Below are positions 22,781 through 34,600 of a DNA stretch of 64,000 nt, piece by piece (within the stretch, counting starts at the first letter, position 1; every line of letters starts with the position of its first letter). The stretch is from NCBI GenBank assembly GCA_037044905.1, contig JBAOKB010000024.1:496001-560000 (forward strand), given 5' to 3'. The notes under the pieces were generated by a model, which worked only from the letters and a program-made list of their open reading frames with translations, had not been told where the DNA came from and ran no database searches. Position numbers and translations under genes: made by a program. This stretch comes from Hortaea werneckii (lineage: Eukaryota > Ascomycota > Dothideomycetes > Mycosphaerellales > Teratosphaeriaceae).

Positions 22781-23642
22781 CTGCGCTATCTCTTCCTTCG
22801 TGAAGGATTCTTCGTTGACTAATTTGTCAGTGTGGCTTAGGAAGAAGGCAAAACCGGCCAAAAGACAGAAACTGTTCGGATGCGCCATCCCGCCGAGTGT
22901 GCGCATGAGGGCTCAATCATTTGACACTGTGCAGTCGGCACCTCATTCTGGGCAGCCAGGACACAGCTCCCGAGGCATGGTGCAAATACAACCGACCACA
23001 GAAGATCTCAATCAGCCATCATCATCTCGGCTCACTCCTCACAAAGGCAAAGGAAAGGAGCAGGAGGCTCCAGACCTCTTTCCCGATCACCAGAGACTTT
23101 AATTCCACTTTGTTTTCCCAGAACGCCATACCACTCGAATTTGTAGAGACAGAGGACTTCAAGGGCTCTTTCTGTTTGGTTCAGACTCAGTGTTAAATGG
23201 CACAGAAAGCACGGAGAGGATCTAGGATACGCGCACACCCGCTCGGCCAGAGATGAGCGCGAGCGAAAGATGCATGGGAATTGGTGTTTAGATGGTGTAA
23301 CATACCCATGATCAGCTTACTGCAGGAATTTACAGACAGTTTTATACTCACCTGCTATATTCAAGGGATGTGTACACTCTATCATACTGCACGAGGCATT
23401 GGGATACCAATGGTGTTGGTCCAAGCTTCAAAGTTCCGTTATAGCCGTTCCTGCCGGTCCTCGGTTTATAGCAGCTGGGGAGCTTCAAGCGTTCCGTCAT
23501 TGCGACCCTACCTTAAGCTTTCCGGTCGAACGAGGTTGACTTGCATTGTAGGCTTATTCACACAGTAAGGCAGTTTCTTCTCCTTCGCAATCACTTAATT
23601 GACTATCCTGCTGCATCACGACCCATCCTCTCTCACATCACA
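22781..23642. other. Intergenic
   Basis: 3' side of the DUF7918 gene and promoter of the HbpS-like gene. Open frames of about 100 codons occur at 22.8-23.1 kb, but their composition is that of untranslated sequence. Confidence 0.45.
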
Positions 23643-24186
23643 ATGGCAGCAACAAGACAACTCCCCGCACTCTCGCTCGAAGCAGCGAAGGCAGCAGCCG
23701 ATGCCGCCGAACAAAAGGCCAAGCAGATGGGCATGGGTAAGTAACCACTCCTCGGGCCTACAGGCAACGACGACAATTGCGTCTCCTCCAGCATCGAACG
23801 CTAAACCCTACAATACTACCAGACTTCAACATCGCCCTCGTAGACAGCACCACGCACCTCCTCCACTTCATCCGCATGCCCAACGCCAAGCTGACCTCGA
23901 TCCAAACCGCCATCGACAAAGCCTTCACGGCCGCCGGCCACCGCGCCCCGACTTCCACCTACGCTGGTAAGAACTTCTCCCCGGCGGCCCCGCCTTCGGC
24001 ATCCATAACACGAACGGTGGACGGTTCAATATCATCGGCGGCGGGCTGCCGATTATGGTCGATGGTGTCTGCGTCGGGGCTATTGGGGTTAGTACGGGCA
24101 CGCCGGCGCAGGATATCGAGTGTGCGACTGCAGGCGTCGAGGCGGTGGAGAAGGTTGTGCAGAGGAGGCAGGGGGCGAAGTTGTAG
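23643..24186 (+). CDS. HbpS/GlcG-family (haem-degrading domain, DUF336) protein (one frame break)
   Basis: Exon 23643-23736, an 86-nt intron (GTAAGT donor, CCAG acceptor) and exon 23823-24186. MAATRQLPALSLEAAKAAADAA gives the leading helix; NIALVDSTTHLLHFIRM and LTSIQTAIDKAFTAA match the core; GGPAFGIHNTNGGRF, IIGGGLPIMVDG and VGAIGVSTGT complete the family fold. The frame breaks at 23979-23982 (TTCTCCCCGG, one C short); adding a C gives 152 codons. Relatives bind haem or small ligands, or act as an accessory of glycolate metabolism; the fungal role is not known. No signal peptide, so likely cytosolic. Confidence 0.85.
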
Positions 24187-24343
24187 AGGGAGAATGGCGG
24201 ACGGGTGGGTGGGATTGGGAAGATGTGATACCCGGCTTTTATCGTTTGGTGGGGAGATTGGTTGTATATGTTTGGAAAGATCGCTATGGCTATGCTAGTT
24301 GAAACGCTTTGATGACGGTTCTGAGCCAGGAAAATCCGACTGG

Positions 24344-25519
24344 CTATGCCTTGTTTCGTTGCCGTGTACTGCTGCGGGTGGTCCTCTCTGAACCTGTTCC
24401 TAGCCCAGTCGTCGGGTCTTCCCCAGCGCTGATATCACTCGCTACGTGTTCGTAGTCGCCATTCTCGTCCTCGCTTTCCACTACAGGTTTCGGCACAGCT
24501 CCACCTGCATCGCTTGTAGGACTCGTGGGGCTGCGAGGTTCTCCTTTGATCTGGCTCATGATTCTCTTCTCTTCACTTTCTACCCCGTTCCAGGCGTGAC
24601 ATGCGCTGCATCTCCATCTGCCCACGTCTTCCAGTGTCCTTGCCCCTGGTGGTGCTTGCCCATTGACGAGCTTACAGCTATCGCATATCAGGACGATGCG
24701 GTTCTTTGCTTGCGTCTCGTCTTCGCCAAGAACGACGTCGAGGATGCGATCGTACCACTTGGGTCCTTCGGCGTATTGAGTGGACTGCTGGCGGATGGGT
24801 GGAGGACGACTGGGCTGCATAGGGTATGCGTTCGGTGCGAACTCTTCATTAGGCTCCTGCTGTGGTTGCATGGGGCCGAGGGGCTGCGACGATGGGCTTT
24901 GCCTGGGCTGCGGAGGAGGGCCTGGAGGCGGCATAGGCCCGCCAGCAGGCTGTGGCCGCTGGATGTTCGCTGTGGGAGGCGGAGCAAAACCGGTCATCTG
25001 ACCTGGCGCTGGCATACTCTGTCTACTCTGCGACGGCCTATCTGGCTTGCTCTTCTTCGCGGGCTGTGGTGACGATGCCTGTTTCTTGGGTGCCCCGCCA
25101 TACTTGTCCAGCAGTTGCTGTGTTCTGTCGTACTTCGTAGCCTCCTTCAGCTTTGTGATCGTCTTCTCGCGTTGCTGGTAAAGATCGTTGAGGTGGTCTT
25201 GGGATTTGGCGAGTCGGTAGTTGTAATATGCGTCCAGAGCTGTCCGGACACCGTATATCACCACGGGACCTCCGGCCAACGCACTGTACTCAAACGGGCT
25301 CCATCGCTCGTAGCCCGTCACTAACGTCAAGATGGCCGCTACTAAGATGTACGCAAAGGTTGTATAGAGTGTCCACAAGGCCTTGAAGCGTCGCTGTTTC
25401 TGCCTAAAGCCATCATTCTGAGCGCTGGCCTTGTTGATCTTGGTCGACAGTTGGCTCAGGATCTTCTCGAAGGACGCGGCCGAATTGTCGTCGCCCTTGA
25501 AGGGCCAGAAGGACACCAT
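24344..25519 (-). CDS. LNP1: Lunapark (Lnp1), ER three-way-junction protein
   Basis: Intact single exon, 391 aa. The N-terminus MVSFWPFKGDDNSAASFEKILSQL leads into a coiled region, two membrane segments at about residues 48-70 and 80-100, and a second coiled coil (LYQQREKTITKLKEATKY). A long Pro/Gln-rich linker precedes the zinc ribbon CDSCKLVNG...WRCSACHAWNG (CxxC...CxxC), the signature of lunapark. The protein stabilises junctions of the tubular ER network opposite atlastin/Sey1 and reticulons. The C-terminal tail is acidic and Ser/Thr-rich. Confidence 0.95.
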   Translation of the reverse strand: MVSFWPFKGDDNSAASFEKILSQLSTKINKASAQNDGFRQKQRRFKALWTLYTTFAYILVAAILTLVTGYERWSPFEYSALAGGPVVIYGVRTALDAYYNYRLAKSQDHLNDLYQQREKTITKLKEATKYDRTQQLLDKYGGAPKKQASSPQPAKKSKPDRPSQSRQSMPAPGQMTGFAPPPTANIQRPQPAGGPMPPPGPPPQPRQSPSSQPLGPMQPQQEPNEEFAPNAYPMQPSRPPPIRQQSTQYAEGPKWYDRILDVVLGEDETQAKNRIVLICDSCKLVNGQAPPGARTLEDVGRWRCSACHAWNGVESEEKRIMSQIKGEPRSPTSPTSDAGGAVPKPVVESEDENGDYEHVASDISAGEDPTTGLGTGSERTTRSSTRQRNKA

Positions 25520-26450
25520 GGCGTCGTCGAATGTTGTGCTATCGTGCGATGATCATGATGTTGTGGCTGGTGTCGCAAACCCTTTGCCCGACCGACCGCT
25601 TTCGTGTTCACAAGCCGAGCAAGCCCACCTGCAAGCTCCAGCTATTGGAAAGTGAAGCCAGCGCAGCCCTGTGACGCAGGTCGCATGTCGGGCCATCACA
25701 TTGGCCATTGAACATGTCGGACTAACGGCTGTCTTCCGCCGGATGTATCTCTTTCCATCCCCGTCGTCTCTCTGCTCTCAAACCTGCTGGGCTACTGCTG
25801 CACGAACGCATACTGGCGATCGCCCTTCGACCGTAAATCGATGGATGACGAGAAGGGAGCACTTCCATCGGCCATTGTCCTTAGGAAATCGCCCTCCCCT
25901 ATCATGCAGTGCTAATGCGCTCCACAAGTGAGGAAGTGTGACAACCAGCTAATGGGCTCTACGATACAAAGCGTCGATGCACGCGCTGAACAGTCACGAG
26001 GAATATCAAGCCTGTACCATGGACACTTTGCAAATTCAATGCACTAGAAGATACCGAATCGCTGTCGAGCACCAATAAGACGACCCTGTTCGCAGTCTCG
26101 CAGCCATCGGGTGGAAAGCAATGGCGCTTCGAGGCCGGCGCTTAAATGGCTTTCGAAGCTACCTTATGGGGATGGGCACATCTCCTTAATGATCACACGA
26201 TTCGTCGGTCGTAGCCTCCTTTGCATACCGCTCTCTTCATCACGGCGCGAAAAGGTTCACTGATCCAGTCGACACTATCGAATGTTGCCAAGCTCATTCA
26301 CCGAGCGATTCGAAGACACTTCAGTACAATACTATAACGAGGAAGTAGCAGCCGGTCACTGCGTAGGTCTTCCGAAGATCATCTGGCCTTTCTTTCATCT
26401 CCTCTGTTGCATTTCTTTCTGCAGTATTGCGGCGCTGTTGATCTGGTACC
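25520..26450. other. Intergenic, head-to-head promoter region
   Basis: About 930 bp between divergent lunapark and the next gene. Nothing specific is supported. Confidence 0.5.
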
Positions 26451-28389
26451 ATGGCTTCTTCATCCGCCCCTTTCAGTTTGTTTCCTTCACCTCCTCGACA
26501 GGCCGCCCCGCGTAAGTCTGGGTTGAAAAAGGCGAATGCCTCAAAGGACTCACCTCCAACATTGGAGCTCAAGGGACTGGCGCTGCAGGTCACGGCAGTC
26601 CCTCCCCCGCCAAAGGTCTATCCGGCTGGGGAGCATATCAAACATTCTTTGTTCTGCAACGAGCCTGCCGACGCTACCAAGACAACTCAGCGCTCTTATC
26701 GTCACCATCGCGCTCGACAGAGCATTGGCACGTCCAGCAACGTCACGCATCGAAAAGACTCTCCACTGAATGTCCAGGAGGATCAGCTGTCCCCGCTTCC
26801 AATCAATTCGCATTTTAGTTCCTCCCCGCCATCGAGAAATCACCATGAGAGAAGACTGCAGCAGCCGCGTGCTCCTCGTAATCTCTCGACCCAAGCATTG
26901 TCAGATCCAGATGAAACAAAAGAGTCCGACGATGACTGTCTGTCCCCACTGCCAGAGAAGACCCGTTTTACACCGATCTCGCCAAAGTCATCGGAGTATC
27001 CCACGCCTCTCTCCGAACGATCGAACTCTACATGGCCTTCGACAAGCTCCAGTCCATTGAACAAGCAGGCACCACACAGTCCTGACCATGTTCAGCCAAT
27101 GCGCTCCATGTTCCCACAATATGACCCTTCTAAGCCACTAGACCGGCAGCACTATTTCCCAAGCATTGCAGTGCCGTCAATACCCACAGAGAAGGTCAGT
27201 AAAGTGGCCAGTCCGTTGGAGAAGTCCGCACTGCATCGGTTCGACTCAGCAGTTGCACTGGACCACGAACGCAGTGATCTGCCGATAGCAGATGCCAACG
27301 ACGTCAATGCAATCTGGAGCGCATCGAATGACATAGCACCTAGAAGCCCTAGGAAAGTTCAGCTGAGTGTTTTCAAAACGTACAAAGCGACGCTATTGCC
27401 ATCGAGGCGTTCCCAAGTCAACCTATCTTCTCGGTCGGCAAAGCGCTGCCGCAATCGCCTTCACAAACCTCCAATTCAGCAAAGCGCCTTTCGGTGGAGA
27501 AGCACGACCCATGTAATGGAGCTGCTACCCAATTTGCTCAAGCTTGTGCTGCCGGAGAACAAGATAGGCAACGAAAAGGCCACGGAAGACACGCTCGTCA
27601 TCTTTCCACAAGCAGCTGCCATATCGGCCCTTGAAGCCGCAGCAAGCTCTCCTGCTGCTCAAGAAATAGCGACTTTTGATCCCTCGGCCCGTTCTCCAGA
27701 AGCGACTCGACTAGCACAGGATGCAGTTGCTGAAGCCCAGCGCAGATATGGGTGCCACCTCAGTCGCAAGGTCAACAAACGCGACAGCTTGGGCGCTCAG
27801 ACAACCGCATACACACTCGAGCACTCTGCCTTGGGATCACTGACGGTCACCATAAGTTCGTCAGGCAAACAACGAGACACCAAGGCGCAAGGACGAAGAA
27901 TCTGCATACACCACCCTACCGCGACACCGGCCGCTATAGCTGCCGAGACACTGGTATTAGCATCGCTGGACTGTAGCCAGCAGGCCTGCGTATTAGACGT
28001 GCCCGGCATCCTCGCGCTGAACTGTCGCTACCTCGTGGACACATTCATGGCCACGCTCCTAGCAGTGGCAAGCATGGAAAAGGGGAAAACCAACAGGAGA
28101 AACGCCCACTTTCGCACCACCTCCAAAATCGCCGTTTAGGGAGAAGAAGAACAGGGGACGCAATAAGCGCGCAGGGAAGGCATCGGAGTCAAGGAAATGG
28201 TACAAGCGCTCTTCTAAAGCGATCACTCACGTGCAGAAGGAGTTAGTCGGGCAGCCGGCAGATGTTGGCGCGCCTGTGCAGGCGGCGGTGGCGATTCTGG
28301 GTTTTACCGCGAAGAGTGCGGTTCTTGTGCTTGAGGCAGCTGTGAAGGTGACTGCTGGGGCTGTGAAACATGTTGCGGCTCGAGCTTGA
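26451..28389 (+). CDS. Fungal hypothetical protein with disordered N-half and folded C-half (one frame break)
   Basis: MASSSAPFSLFPSPPRQAAPRKSGLKK opens a long Ser/Pro-rich region with repeated LSPLP motifs. From about residue 390 it becomes ordered: AISALEAAASSPAAQEIATFD, AQRRYGCHLSRKVNKRDSLG, TAYTLEHSALGSLTVTI, and hydrophobic DVPGILALNCRYLVDTFMATLLAVASME. The frame breaks at 28086-28089 (GGGGAAAACC, one A too many); removal extends it through PTFAPPPKSPFREKKNRGRNKRAG to a final Ala/Val-rich amphipathic helix and TGA 28387, 645 codons. I recognise the layout as a fungal hypothetical family without a known function. Confidence 0.65.
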
Positions 28390-29033
28390 TTGTGAGGTTT
28401 GTCACAGCGCGGGGAGGACAGAGTCGTTGCGTTCCATCAATGTGGATTTCCTGGACCATCATGGTGATTTGGTCGATTTATATATATGTTTGTCTTTCTC
28501 TGAGCGAGTCTTCCGTCAATCAACTCCCGTCATGTCGTTGTCGTCGCGTGGCTTGCCTGCTTCCTTGGTGGCCTGAGACACATACCCTCGATATCCTCTT
28601 ACACAGGAGCACAGGTAGGTGATTAATGCTGTGGTAATGCCATCCTCACTCGCCTTCGTCCGCATTCGGAAGGCCAAGGGTCGATCACCTATGCCATGGC
28701 GGCGACGCACAAAAAGCGCAGGTGCTCTGCGCACTTGATCGACGCTCCATCCAATCGCGGTCGCGCATCTCCTGCGCGCTTTGTGCGGTGGCGAGAAAGC
28801 GCGAACCGCCGCCGTTGGACCCTGCTTTTTCTGGCCGGCGGAACGCACAAGTCACGCATAGTGGGGCAGATGGAGGGGCAGGGCATATAAAACAGCAGCT
28901 TCCCTTGCCTTGGTCTTATCAGCACTACCAACAACAGCACTCCATCCACCACAACTACAACAACTTCACTCGAAAGAAGCTACTTCGAAGCCTTTCCCTT
29001 CAAAACCACACCATCTACCACCACACAATCAAA
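28390..29033. other. Intergenic: metallothionein promoter
   Basis: Contains the TATA box at 28886 and a CA-rich 5' UTR before 29034. Upstream metal-responsive motifs could not be firmly identified by eye. Confidence 0.5.
28886..28892 (+). promoter_or_regulatory. TATA box of the metallothionein gene
   Basis: TATAAAA in GGGCATATAAAACAGC, 142 nt before the metallothionein start. A strong TATA fits an inducible stress gene. Confidence 0.6.
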
Positions 29034-29173
29034 ATGGGCGGCTGCGGCAACTCCAACTGCTCCTGCTCGAGCTGCTCCTGCGCTCCGGGCTCCTGCACCT
29101 GCGGCGTACGTCCTCTCGTAACAACTGTCCCACAGGCGGAAATTTCGATACTAACATTTATTTCCAGAAATAA
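29034..29173 (+). CDS. Copper metallothionein, 25 aa, two exons
   Basis: Exon 29034-29105 encodes MGGCGNSNCSCSSCSCAPGS then CTCG; a 62-nt intron (GTACGT donor, perfect TACTAAC branch, TTCCAG acceptor) is followed by AAA TAA, so the intron sits before the final Lys codon. The product has seven Cys in C-X-C and C-X2-C patterns, the same length and cysteine number as the classic Neurospora copper metallothionein. It should bind Cu(I) in a thiolate cluster and buffer copper in the cytosol. The gene has its own TATA box and a long CA-rich leader. Without splicing the frame would run on with an unrelated, Cys-free tail, which argues for the intron. Confidence 0.88.
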
Positions 29174-29559
29174 GCAAATCCTTTCACCAACCGACCTTCG
29201 GTAGCATCATCCGCCAGCACCACAATGTTATAGCATCACCTCGGCGTTCACCATCGTCATCTCAACACGGGAATCATGTGAATGGACTTTCGGCACGTGT
29301 CACGAGGCATCATGGATTGCTTGCAGGAGTGGATTGAAGGGCGATTGACGAAGATACGAGATTAAAAATGGAGGGCAAAGAACATGGGTTACAGAAATGC
29401 ACTTTCGCTTCTACCTGCTACTCATGAATCCCAAAGATTTACGGTCCTAGGTTGAACACCGTATGTTCTGAGTACTCGATTTCAAAATTGTATGCTTTCA
29501 ATGTGACTGTTTGATAAGTGTTAACGCCTTGCTTTTGTAAGGATCTTTCTGATGCCTAC
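29174..29559. other. Intergenic, convergent genes
   Basis: 3' regions of the metallothionein and kynureninase genes. Nothing else is supported. Confidence 0.5.
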
Positions 29560-31066
29560 TTAATCTCGCTCCAATCCCTTGTCCTCTTTGCCACCATCGA
29601 CCATGACCGTGGACGCTGTTTGGCTAGCACCTGCTTGCCTAGCTTCTTTACAAGCCTCGCCAAATCGCTGTACAAACGTGAAGACATCCTGAAAGCTGTT
29701 GTAAAGCGGTGCAGGAGCTACGCGAATAACATCCGGTCTGCGCTCGTCAACGACAATACCCGCCTTCTCGAGATGATGCATCACAGCATCCAGCAGCCCA
29801 GGGACAAGCAGCACACTCAGCTGAGCGCCTCGCTCTGGGATTGCGAGGAGTCATGATGCTAAAGCATGCACCACCGCCGGACGCTCCTGCTCGTTTGCCA
29901 AACTGTCCAGGAGATCCTCCAGATACTTGGTCAGCTTCAAACTCTTCTCCCGCAGCTGGTTCATGTCGGTCTGCTTGAACACGTCCATGCTCGCCCGAAC
30001 CGCCGTCGTGTCCGCCACGGAAGGGTTGCTGAGCTGGAAACCCGCCGCGCCGGGGATGGGGTGGAACTCGTTCTCCATCGCGAATCGCGAAGCTTTCGAG
30101 GAGCCCCACCAACCTGACAAACGGGGTCTGTACTCGAATCTGGACTCGCCGTGTGGACCGGCTGACTTGGCCGTAACTTGGCCATGGCGCTCGTGCACGA
30201 AGGCGCCGCCGATGGAGCCTGGTCCGCAGTTGAGGTACTTGTAGGTGCACCATACGGCAAAGTCGACGTTCCAGTCATGCAGCTGCACAGGGACGTTGCC
30301 GACGGCGTGTGCGAGGTCCCAGCCGACTGTGATGCCTTTGCTTTGCGCGTAGGAGGTGATGGTGGGCATGTCGAAGAATTGTCCCGTGTAGAATTGGATG
30401 CCAGGTAGGAGCAGGAGAGCCGTGCTTTCGGCGTGCTTGTCGATGATGGATTTGATGTAGTCCGTATCGAGTATTGGGTTTTCTTTGGTCTTTGGCTCGA
30501 TGAGGATCATCGCCTCTTCAGGGTCGAGCTCGTGATGCCGAATGTGAGAATCAACAGCATAGTGATCTGATGGGAATGCCTTTCCTTCGAGTATAATTTT
30601 GTATCTGTCTTTTGTTGGACGATAGAAGCTAGCCATCATAAGGATGCAGATTGGCTGTGAGCGTCTGCATAACTGCAGTCTCCGACGGCAAGGCGCCGAC
30701 TACTTTGGCCATATCGCCTACTACATCATCGTCTACATGTAGCCAGGGCACCAGATTGCTATCCTCAACCTCCTTGAAATGGCCGAATACTCCTTTGCTG
30801 GCCCATGTTTGGAGGTACTGCTGGAAGTATTTCTGGGTAAGGGCTGGCTGCAATCCCAGAGAATTGCCGCAGAGATAAATGCTATCCTCATCGGTACTGG
30901 GCTGTGTCCCAGATGCAGGATGTAACGTCTTGCTGTGGAGATCCGCTTTGGATGGAATCACGAACTGCTGTCGGAGGTGGCGAAGTGGATCTTGCTGGTC
31001 TTGCTCCTGTGCATACTTTGCCGAGTCACGATGCATGTTCATGTCAGGCGTTGTGCCTCCTGACAT
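29560..31066 (-). CDS. BNA5: Kynureninase (three frame breaks)
   Basis: PLP enzyme cleaving 3-hydroxykynurenine or kynurenine to (hydroxy)anthranilate and alanine in the de novo NAD pathway; cytosolic. From ATG 31066: IYLCGNSLGLQP, LTANLH, then MMASFYRPTKDRYKIILE, FPSDHYAV, GWDLAHAVGNVP and the cofactor lysine in CTYKYLNCGPGSIGG; the C-terminus has ERGAQLSVLL and ERRPDVIRVAPAPLYNSF. The frame breaks at 30642-30643 (CATCCTTATG, extra C), 29861-29863 (CTTTAGC, missing T) and 29837-29839 (AATCCCAGAG, extra C). Corrected, it is 501 codons and every kynureninase motif joins in frame. Three homopolymer errors are likelier than a decayed gene, because all other positions are conserved. Confidence 0.93.
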
Positions 31067-31609
31067 GTCAGGTGATTTTACAAGCTCGAAATGTCGAAGC
31101 CAACGGTAGCTTGAATGCTCAGGCTCGCGATATCGTGAGACAATAAAGCGGATGTTTGCCTCCTACCTCATCCAGGTGGGACTGTCCTGAGTCGCAATGG
31201 CAAGTTCGATTCAATCGCGATGTCTGCGGCGCACCTCTCTAATGTCGCCTGTTCAAGGACCATAGGATTTCGGTCTGGTTTTCCTGTGACTTGGTGTTTG
31301 TGCTGTAGTCGGAAGATTGATTTAATTGTGGGACCTCATGACAGCAGCAGAGAAGAGAGTTCCGGCAGTCGGAAGGACGATGGAGCGATAAGAGATCGGC
31401 CCGGGAAATAAGGTTGCCGTGTGACATGGGGGCTCGAGTAGCGTGGTAGTCAGCAGCACCGCGACCTTCGAGCTGCATCTTCCGCGTGATATACCGTAGT
31501 GTCTTGATTTCCTTCGACTTGGGACGTGTATTTCCTTTCCAAAGCAAAGAACCTGATAACCTAATAACATCATAAATACGAGCGGTCCAGCGCCAGGCGG
31601 CCGGCGCGA
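31067..31609. other. Intergenic, head-to-head promoter region
   Basis: Between the divergent kynureninase and ATG11 genes. No site is supported. Confidence 0.5.
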
Positions 31610-34600
31610 ATGTCAACGCAAGTGTACATCGGACACAGCGGCCAACGCCTGAGTCTCGATCCAAACGTCGTCAACACCGTCGAAGCGCTTCGGTCATGGA
31701 TCGCAGAGCAGGCTGGCATCCAGCCGCGTGCTCAGATCTTGCTGACATCGCAGGGAAAACAAGTTAGGACTCAGACGCTGCTGACGGAGAGAGAGCTGTT
31801 TGTTTTCGACTCAGGCAGGCTCTCCAACCCGAAGGCTGCCGCCAGCCCGTCGAGTTCTGGATTGTCTGGATCAAACGACTATGCTCCAGGACCGCCTCCG
31901 GATGTCTCGGGCGACTCAAACGAGCTTGAGACATGGCAGAATCTGTTTCGACTTCGCAAGAGCTGGGCGAGCGGTCTACTCAGTGGATGCGACGAAAGAG
32001 CAAGGCTGGCAGAGCGCTACCAGGACGAGCTTGCCGTGATACAGCGTAGCGTTGGAGTCGCCGTCGCTTCACTACAACAGCATGTGCAGACCGCGGAGCA
32101 AAGATATGCATCGTCGGAAGAGTGGGCGGAGGAGCAGTTACAAGAGCAACATAACCACGTCGCCAATTGGGAACAACATCTGGACAGCCTGCGGAGCATA
32201 CCAGCAAGGTCAGAGTTCACAAGGTTCATCCAACCGCCCAGTAATGGCTCAAGGCGCATGTCTCAACAGGCCAACCTCGCAACGCTACAGGGGTTCGTTG
32301 ACGTTGCCTCCACCAGAAAGGCCGCTGGCGACGCCAAGCAACTCATGGACAGTTTCGCAGATCAGGTCAATGGTCTGAGAAATGAGCTAGAGGCAGTTAC
32401 AAGGGAGAGCGAGGAGCTTCTGAATGCTGTGGATCAGATCAGCGGCCATTCGGCACACAGCAGCTCCGAACCTGCGCAGTTGATGGAAGAGATACAGTTG
32501 GTTGCGAACAAGATGGCCTCTGACTCTGAGCACGTGCGAACTTTACCTCCAGTCCAGCAATCGCTCGCACAGGTCCAAAAGATGGCACAACTGCACCAAC
32601 GCAACTATCTCCCAGCCCTACATGAGCATTGCGATGAAATGAACGAGCTGGTCAATAGGACACGCCAGGAGCGTGACAGTGCCGCCGCCGTCGCTCAAGA
32701 GCATATGCAAACCTTATCCGGAATAGAATCGCAACTATCGCAACTGTATTCAGATCTTAAGACCCTTGACATTCCTCGGGATGAGCTACAATCATTCGAC
32801 ACGTTGAACATTGTCTCGAGGCTACCCTCAGTGTACGGCCAACTGCTTGTAGAGTCCGTCAGGCGGCGCGAATGGGTTGCGAAAATGAAGCGCGATTCTG
32901 CAACTCTTCAGGAGGAAGTAGCCACCTATCAAGAAGAGGAGGACAAAAGGCGCAAGAAATGGATGCGCTCCGTCGAAGATGTCGTTGACCCGAGCAACCT
33001 TCGCAGTAATGTCCTTGGCATTGAACTCAGCTTGCAGAACGAGGGTGGCAGCTGGCCGATGGTTACGAGAGACGAGTTGGATGAGTACCTGAAAGTGCTT
33101 ACGGAAGTGTACGGACAAGGGCCGGTGACAGAAGAGCTGAATCATGCCGTTAATGATTTGGACAAGCCCACGCGTAAGCAGATCAAGCATGCTAAGGCTT
33201 TCAAGAACGGGAGTATGCATGAAGCAGCTTTTGGAGACACATCGCTTCTCTTGAGAGGTGACGAGCAGACCAAATCTCTTCGTGAGAGTAACTTACGGCT
33301 CGAGGAAGAACTGCGGGGCTCCAAGAGCCGCGTAAGGAAGCTAGAAGATCTCCTGCATCGCCAGTCTCAGTTTAGCAGAGCGAGCACTGGCGGTGACCTG
33401 TTCACACCGCAAAGCGCGACCTTTTCGGAGAGAGCACACACGCCCAACTTGCCAAGTCATGCGCCCTCCGAGGACGCCTCGCGCAGCAACTCTATGAGAC
33501 ATAGAAGGCTTTCTTCAGCACAAGCCATCGAGGAAAAGAAGCTTGCACGCAGGGTTGTGGATCTAGAGACTGAGCTGCAGGCACACAAGGACGAAGCAGC
33601 GAATCGCAAGAATTCTGACGCTGAGAACGCAAAGCAGGTTGAGGATGCCATTTCGACTAAGAGGGACTTGATGGAAAATATGGAAGCTCAGCAGCGTGAA
33701 TTCGCAAACGAGCGCAGGAATCTAGAGCGCGAGCTCGCTGAGGCCAAGGAGCGTATAGAAGAAGTCGAAAACGAGATGGACCGCTTAATGGGCTCTCGAG
33801 ATAACGAGCGAGATAGTGTGGACGCGCGCACTACTGCGTTCGAAGAGGAGGTTGCTCGGCTGAAGGAAGACGCCATGGGTCACGCTGCTCGCGCAGCAAC
33901 GGCTCATGATGCCCGGGCTGCCCTGGAGCGTAAACTCGAGGTCGCCCAGTCAGAACGGAACGAGGCAATTGGAGAGCTACAAAGCATCAAAGCGCAGCGT
34001 GAAGAGAGGGAGAAGCTGAGAACGAGCAATTACAAATTCTGGCGACGGCGCACAGTCACCTTGAGCCAAATGGCAACCCACCAGATGACTTCGCTTCACT
34101 TGCATCTCTGCTGGAGGAGCTCGCACGTAAATTTGCGGCACATTCGAAAGACTTGGAAGAAGCTGTCGCATTCGCAAAGTCTGAGAACGAGTCTTTGTCT
34201 GCCAACAACGAACGCCAAAGGGTCGAAATCACGACCGCTACAGAGAAGCATGGTGAGCTTGAAGAAAGCATCAGGAAGGCCGAAGAAGCTCATGCCGTGG
34301 AGCAAGCGAAAGTGCAGTCGCTCCAATTGCAGCTCAGTGACGAGCAACAGCAGCTTAAGGACTTGCGCAGCAAGTTTGCAGAAGGCGAGACGGGGTCGGA
34401 AGTGCTGCGTCAGCGCATTGCAGATGAAGAGGCCAAGTCAGGCAAGCTGTCGTGGGAGCTCGCGGAAGCGAACTCTCACATCAATAGTATGGACGTGGAG
34501 CTCATGCGCCTACAAAAGAAGCACAAGGCTTATCACACCTCCGCTGAAGCCTCTAGCGAACGCCTGCAAAAGCGAGCAGACCGCGCGAAGGAAGTATCTC

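Noticed and set aside
22767..23102. Open frame of about 110 codons after the DUF7918 gene
   Set aside because: No splice structure or domain; composition is like a 3' untranslated region.
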